Of a stretch of DNA of 9,241 nucleotides, positions 5,110 to 9,241 are shown one piece after another. A program made the position numbers and the translations under genes. The notes under the pieces are model-generated. The model was given only the letters and a program-made list of their open reading frames with translations, had not been told where the DNA came from and did not search any database. The stretch spans positions 1 through 9,241 of the forward strand of contig JAKSAU010000435.1 of assembly GCA_022361535.1 (NCBI GenBank), written 5' to 3'. Numbering within the stretch: position 1 is the stretch's first letter; the number at the start of each line of letters is the position of its first letter. This stretch comes from Desulfobacterales bacterium (lineage in GTDB: Bacteria; Desulfobacterota; Desulfobacteria; Desulfobacterales; Desulfobacteraceae).

Positions 5110-8100
5110 GTCCGGATCTCCTGTACTTACGGAAAAAGCCGATCCCGGGGAACTGATGAAACTGGAAGTGATGGTGCGTGAATCATTAAGGAATTCGTGG
5201 GACCATATGGCCGTGATAAATGGTATCACCCGGGTAGTTGTATTAAAATCATACATAGCCATCATACGGGCGCCCAAACCGGTCTTGAACGAATTGGCAC
5301 TATTACTTTCAACATCCAGATTCAAACCGGATGCACCGCTTTCTGAAAACGACTCATTGTACACATACCCATAGTCCAGAGAGGCAACAGGTCCGAATGT
5401 ATAATTTTGAAATGTAAAATCATAACCAGTGGTCAGGTTGGTGGCTAAATTATATGAGTAAAAGTCACCTTCTGCTTCATAGGTTTGAGAGGACAAATCA
5501 ATATACCGGGTCATCTCGTTATCACTGATGCCGCCTTGAACCATGCCGTTGAAATAAAAATTGCCAGGCTTATATCCTGCGTATATGCCAAGCATGGCAT
5601 GGTTAGAATCAGCTGTAGAGGAACTTGGTGCTTCAAACTGAGTATCTGTTGTTGCATAGCCGCCAATAAGACCCACCAGCCAGTTATCAGCAGGCTTATA
5701 GTCCGCGCCAAAAGTAAACCCGAGTGTATCTGCTTCAAAACCGGTGCGGTTGGTTGTGGTATCGTATTCTTCCCATTGCATGACCGGGGCAAAGTAAATC
5801 CCCAATTGATTTTTGGAAACGCCAGGTGTGTTCTGCGTGCTCATATTCAGCGAGCTTAATCCTTCACTTGTAAGGGACCCTGAACTTACCAGGCGTAACA
5901 TGCGGCTTGGGTTCTGAAAGGTAAGCTGTGTGGCATCACTGTTTACAGCGTAGAACCGTTCCAGGGCAATTCCCGAAAAAAGACGCATTGTGCTGAACGA
6001 GTTTTCTGTAAGTGCACTATAAGATTCCGGGTGCAATTGTGTCAGGGCAGTGGCTCCATCACTTGCCGATACAAGATCCAGGGCGCTTAACGCATCAGCT
6101 AAATCTCCACTTGCGACGGGCAAAGCTGTGTCAAGTGCTTCAGCCACTTGTTCAGAGTTACTGTCCTGGGCCGCAATGGAATAGGATGCTCTGCTGACAA
6201 CACCCCCCAGTGTTGCTGCGCCATCATCAGCGTTCAGGGTCAAAAATATTGAGTTGGTCTCATAGTCGTCAAACGAGCCTGAGTAACCACCCTGGGCATC
6301 AATGAAGATATAGGATGCACCGTCTTGAACCAGCACACCCTCATCAACAATAAGATTCAGGGTTCCGCCGTTGATGGTTGTGGTGCCTGTAACAACAAGC
6401 TGGTCCTGGGCTGACTCTGCAATTTCAATATCCAGGGTGGAGCCGCTGTTCTGTGTGTAGTTACCCGCAATGGTCAACGTGCCGGGGGAGTTTCCCGGTG
6501 CCACAGAGCCGTTGTTGACCACATCGCCTGTAATGGTACCGGAACCGCCCAGCGCACCGGAGGAGTTCACAGTTACATCTGTTGACGTGAGTGTGGAATT
6601 CACTGCCAGAGTTCCGCCGCTAACTTCTGTCAGGTCCACGGTTTGATCTGCAGTTAAAGACCATGTGCCGGAACCGGTTTTATATAGGTTTTCCGTGTTT
6701 AAAAATTCTGCGGAAAGGATACCGGTTCCGGTAAGCGTAAGGCTGTCTGTTCCACCTGCAAGATCTGCCTGGGTATTGATAACCGCACCTGTGGAAAGCT
6801 GGATCGTATCGTTTACAGCCGCATCCACCCAGCCGCCTGCGCCGTCATCAGCACCGGAACGGATGGCATAATTGGCAGTGCCGCCGGAAGAATCCGTGGC
6901 CGTAATGGTGCTGCTGATGTTCAGATTCATGGCATCATTGGCTGCAATACCCACGGCCAGGCCGTTTGCCGTGGCTGTGATGTCCCCTGAGACATCAACT
7001 GCAGTGGCGGCATTACCGCCGTTCAAAGTGCCACCCTTGGCATAAATCCCCATTGCAGTATGGTCGGTCTGGGCAATTGCCGTTATGTTGCCGGCCACAT
7101 CCCCGGTGATGATGATACTTCCAACTCCGGAGGTCATCCCGACAGCCATATCATCCCCTGCATCCACTGAGATATCGCCTGCCATATCACCATCAATGGT
7201 CAGGCTGCTGAAGCTATTCAAACCATAGGCGTTGGAGTCCCCTGCCGTGGCAAAAATATCCCCTGTGATATCCCCTGTAATACCCAGAATATTTGCCGCA
7301 TTAAGCCCGTATGCATTATTTTGACCTGCTGTGGCAACAATGTTTCCTGTGATACCCCCTGTAACACTCAGGTCATTTGCCGAATTAATGGCGTAGGCAT
7401 TATATTCACCGGCCTGAACCGTTACACCACCAGAAATCCCGCCTGTTATGGTGAGATCGTTATTTACAGAGATACCATAGGCATTATATGTTCCGGCAGT
7501 AGCTGTGATATTTCCCTGTATGCCGTCGTTTAAGGTAATGTCGCCATTGGATGAATAGATCCCGTAAGCGTTGTAGGATGTGTCGGCAACGGCTGTGACA
7601 TCCCCCTGTATACCGCCATTTACGGTAATATCGCCATCATTTAGATAGATCCCGTATGCTCTATAGTTGGATGCATTGGCTGTAATGTTGCCTGAAATTC
7701 CGCCGTCAATGGAAAAGGTGGTACCGGCTCCTGACATATAAATTCCATATGCATCGTAGCCGGCGGCAGTGGCAAAAATATCTCCTGTAATACCGTTTTC
7801 TATTGTTATGGTTGCGTTGTCCTTAAAGGTGGAAAGCCCATAGGCAGAATCCGTATGGGCAGTGGCCGAGATATTCCCGGAGATCCCGCCTAAAATGCTG
7901 ATATTCCCAACCGTGGATAAGCCGTAGGCATTGTCATTGCCGGCAGTGGCAGAGATATTCCCTGAGACGCTGCCGTCTATGGAGATGTCACTATTACTTG
8001 CATAAATGCCATATGCATCGTCGGTCCCGGCTGTGGCCGTAATGTTGCCGACCATACTCCCGGTAATGCTTATATCCCCGGTGTCAGCGTACATCCCCAC

Positions 8101-9241
8101 TGCCGTATCATCCCCTGCATCCGCGAAGATATCTCCTGTCATATCCCCGTCAAGGGTCAGACTGTTAAAGCCATACAAACCATAGGCGCTTCTTTCACCT
8201 GCAGTGGCCCGAATATCTCCTGTGATATTCCCTGTAACATCCAGGCTGGTTGTTCCCCTGATCCCGTACGCATTATATTGACCTGCCTGAACCCTTATAT
8301 CTCCAAAAATCCCGCCTGTTATGGTGATATTTTCTCCGGAGATCCCATAGGCGTTGTATGTGCCGGCAGTGGCAGTGATATTTCCTTGTATGCCGTCGTT
8401 TAAGGTAATGTCGCCATCGGGAGAATAGAAACCGTAGGCGTTGTAGGATGTGCCGGCAACGGCTGTGACATCACCCTGTATCCCGCCATTTACCGTAATA
8501 TCACCGTCATATAGATAGATCCCGTATGCATTATAGGTGGCGGCATTGGCCGCAATATCACCTGAAATTCCGCCATCAACAGAAAAAGCGGTACCGGTTC
8601 CCGTCATTGATATGCCATATGCATCGTAGCTTCCGGCAGCAGTGGCGGAAATACGACCTCCCAGCTGACCGCCGATATTGATATTACCCCTTGCATACAA
8701 ACCATATGCTTTTGCGTCGCCTGCTTCCACAGTCATCAGTCCTGTATAATCCCCCCCGATAACGATGCCTCCTCCGCTATACATGCCATAGGCACTGTCA
8801 TCACCTGCGGTTACGGTGATATCACCTGTTACATTTCCGTCTATGGTAAGGTCATTATCTTCAACAAAGAATCCGTATGCCTGATCTGTTCCGGCAGTGG
8901 CTGTGATATTACCGGACATATTCCCGCCGATCCAGATATCGGAATCCCCATCATCGCCTTCCGTATATACGGCCCTGGCATCACTTGTTCCGGCAATGGC
9001 TGTCACATCAGCAGACAGGTCACCGCTGATGAGAATATCATCCACGTATGCGTATATCCCATATGCCTGCTGTCCCGATGCTTTAGCGCTGATAATGCCG
9101 CCGATATTGCCGTTCACAACCAAGTCTTCACCTTCGGCATTTATGGCGGTGGCATAATTGCCGCCGGATTCTGCACTGACACTGCCTGTAAAATCACCGT
9201 TCATCACAATACCTTCATCACCGCCGTATATCCCATAGACA
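5107..9241 (-). CDS. Giant autotransporter (type V secretion): beta-helix passenger, linker and outer-membrane barrel; N-terminus beyond window, TGA-truncated
   Basis: The frame is open from the right edge to TGA 5109-5107. Residue numbers count from the GTG at 9207, which is not a real start because the repeat pattern continues upstream of it. Residues 1-779 are tandem units, mostly 27-33 residues, beginning Ala-Tyr-Gly and rich in Gly, Asp, Thr and Ile, as expected of a beta-helix passenger. Residues about 862-930 form a passenger-associated repeat (SGALGGSGTITG, SVAPGNSPGTL) that aids passenger folding. Residues about 1010-1080 are the helical linker (VAEALDTAL, ALTQLHPESYSAL). The barrel starts near 1133. 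The product would be secreted through the inner membrane, then displayed on the cell surface. No cysteine occurs in the visible protein, as is common in autotransporter passengers. No catalytic motif is recognised, so an adhesin or surface-layer role is only a guess. The signal peptide is out of view. The premature TGA probably prevents barrel insertion. Confidence 0.9.
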   Translation of the reverse strand, partial: VYGIYGGDEGIVMNGDFTGSVSAESGGNYATAINAEGEDLVVNGNIGGIISAKASGQQAYGIYAYVDDILISGDLSADVTAIAGTSDARAVYTEGDDGDSDIWIGGNMSGNITATAGTDQAYGFFVEDNDLTIDGNVTGDITVTAGDDSAYGMYSGGGIVIGGDYTGLMTVEAGDAKAYGLYARGNINIGGQLGGRISATAAGSYDAYGISMTGTGTAFSVDGGISGDIAANAATYNAYGIYLYDGDITVNGGIQGDVTAVAGTSYNAYGFYSPDGDITLNDGIQGNITATAGTYNAYGISGENITITGGIFGDIRVQAGQYNAYGIRGTTSLDVTGNITGDIRATAGERSAYGLYGFNSLTLDGDMTGDIFADAGDDTAVGMYADTGDISITGSMVGNITATAGTDDAYGIYASNSDISIDGSVSGNISATAGNDNAYGLSTVGNISILGGISGNISATAHTDSAYGLSTFKDNATITIENGITGDIFATAAGYDAYGIYMSGAGTTFSIDGGISGNITANASNYRAYGIYLNDGDITVNGGIQGDVTAVADTSYNAYGIYSSNGDITLNDGIQGNITATAGTYNAYGISVNNDLTITGGISGGVTVQAGEYNAYAINSANDLSVTGGITGNIVATAGQNNAYGLNAANILGITGDITGDIFATAGDSNAYGLNSFSSLTIDGDMAGDISVDAGDDMAVGMTSGVGSIIITGDVAGNITAIAQTDHTAMGIYAKGGTLNGGNAATAVDVSGDITATANGLAVGIAANDAMNLNISSTITATDSSGGTANYAIRSGADDGAGGWVDAAVNDTIQLSTGAVINTQADLAGGTDSLTLTGTGILSAEFLNTENLYKTGSGTWSLTADQTVDLTEVSGGTLAVNSTLTSTDVTVNSSGALGGSGTITGDVVNNGSVAPGNSPGTLTIAGNYTQNSGSTLDIEIAESAQDQLVVTGTTTINGGTLNLIVDEGVLVQDGASYIFIDAQGGYSGSFDDYETNSIFLTLNADDGAATLGGVVSRASYSIAAQDSNSEQVAEALDTALPVASGDLADALSALDLVSASDGATALTQLHPESYSALTENSFSTMRLFSGIALERFYAVNSDATQLTFQNPSRMLRLVSSGSLTSEGLSSLNMSTQNTPGVSKNQLGIYFAPVMQWEEYDTTTNRTGFEADTLGFTFGADYKPADNWLVGLIGGYATTDTQFEAPSSSTADSNHAMLGIYAGYKPGNFYFNGMVQGGISDNEMTRYIDLSSQTYEAEGDFYSYNLATNLTTGYDFTFQNYTFGPVASLDYGYVYNESFSESGASGLNLDVESNSANSFKTGLGARMMAMYDFNTTTRVIPFITAIWSHEFLNDSRTITSSFISSPGSAFSVSTGDPD
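5110..5811 (-). other. Autotransporter outer-membrane beta-barrel domain (visible part)
   Basis: From about residue 1133 (NQLGIYFAPVMQW) the protein switches to amphipathic strands with aromatic girdles, for example LGFTFGADYKPADNWLVGLI and NFYFNGMVQGGISD, separated by polar loops. With the 45 residues past the TGA the domain would be about 280 residues, the size of a 12-stranded autotransporter barrel. The boundary is approximate. Confidence 0.8.
7057..7752 (-). repeat. Higher-order repeat, copy B (eight passenger units)
   Basis: Units at residues 486-717 align one by one with copy A at 8017-8622. The first three units (7483-7752) match copy A (8353-8622) without gaps; by hand count about 229 of 270 bases agree, including a perfect 31-nt run at 7517-7547. 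Copy B has one extra 28-residue unit (near residues 604-659) compared with copy A. Confidence 0.8.
8017..8622 (-). repeat. Higher-order repeat, copy A (seven passenger units)
   Basis: Units at residues 196-397 are the partner of copy B. Over the first three units and the start of the fourth the offset is exactly 290 residues (870 nt). Shared unit-specific signatures, such as DGDITVNGGIQGDVTAVA and DITLNDGIQGNITATAGTYN, are not found in other units. This shows duplication of a multi-unit block and not only general repeat similarity. Confidence 0.8.

Larger units (their letters stand above)
6871..9241 (-). repeat. Tandem Ala-Tyr-Gly passenger repeat array (about 26 units of 27-33 residues)
   Basis: The array follows the pattern [A-Y-G-I/L-Y ... 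D-I-T-I-x-G-G-I-x-G-D/N-I-x-A-x-A-G-x-x-x], repeated from the window edge to about residue 779. Most units are 27-31 residues (81-93 nt); two are 33 (residues 77-109 and 718-750). Spacing varies by whole codons only. The last two units (718-779) are degenerate and mark the transition to the non-repeat part. Each unit is long enough for one coil of a beta-helix. The acidic Gly-Asp turns could bind calcium, which is inference. Confidence 0.88.

Noticed and set aside
5060..5374. Plus-strand 104-codon ORF opposite the autotransporter barrel, and other overlapping short ORFs opposite hcp, tex and the passenger.
   Set aside because: They are antisense or out-of-frame shadows of genes with clear family matches, lack convincing ribosome binding sites, and encode no recognisable domains.
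9205..9207. GTG at 9207 as the autotransporter start codon.
   Set aside because: The frame is open to the window edge and the codons upstream (VYGIYGGDEGI) continue the Ala-Tyr-Gly-type repeat. There is no signal peptide at this GTG.
6871..9241. Regular repeats as a CRISPR array or non-coding satellite.
   Set aside because: The repeats are in frame, vary by whole codons, and encode a conserved protein pattern. There is no identical direct repeat with unique spacers.

Overview
The window reads as a chromosomal segment of a Gram-negative anaerobe, most likely a sulfate-reducing deltaproteobacterium (Desulfobacterota, Desulfobacteraceae-like). Three things point there: a class I hybrid-cluster protein (Hcp), a perfect TTGAC-N4-GTCAA palindrome upstream of it that matches the HcpR signal described in Desulfovibrio and relatives, and a type V autotransporter, which requires an outer membrane. 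The taxonomic placement is an inference from gene content only.

Layout. (1) Positions 1-1553, minus strand: hcp, cut off by the left edge. It carries an unusual N-terminal twin-arginine (Tat) signal peptide, so this Hcp is predicted to be exported. (2) Positions 1554-1712: divergent intergenic region with the HcpR-type operator, a well-placed -10 box for hcp, and a tiny ORF before the rightward genes. (3) Positions 1713-2780, plus strand: a beta-class DNA methyltransferase with no restriction partner in view. (4) Positions 2815-4959, plus strand: tex, the S1-domain transcription accessory protein, 34 nt after the methyltransferase and probably co-transcribed. (5) Positions 4969-9241, minus strand: a very long autotransporter whose N-terminus lies beyond the right edge. 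Its passenger is a ladder of about 26 units of 27-33 residues beginning Ala-Tyr-Gly, followed by a passenger-associated repeat, a helical linker and an outer-membrane beta-barrel. An in-frame TGA at 5107-5109 interrupts the barrel 45 codons before its natural end.

How the genes relate. hcp with its operator forms a self-contained nitrosative-stress unit (NO/hydroxylamine handling). The operator is centred about 41.5 bp from the predicted start point, the position expected for activation by a CRP/FNR-family regulator. The methyltransferase-tex pair runs away from it and may be an unrelated housekeeping/epigenetic unit. The autotransporter is convergent to tex, with only 9 nt between the tex stop and the full-length autotransporter stop.

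Most notable points: the Tat-tagged Hcp; the premature TGA with intact family-like coding sequence after it; and an ungapped 870-bp-offset duplication inside the passenger repeats that could support in-frame length variation.
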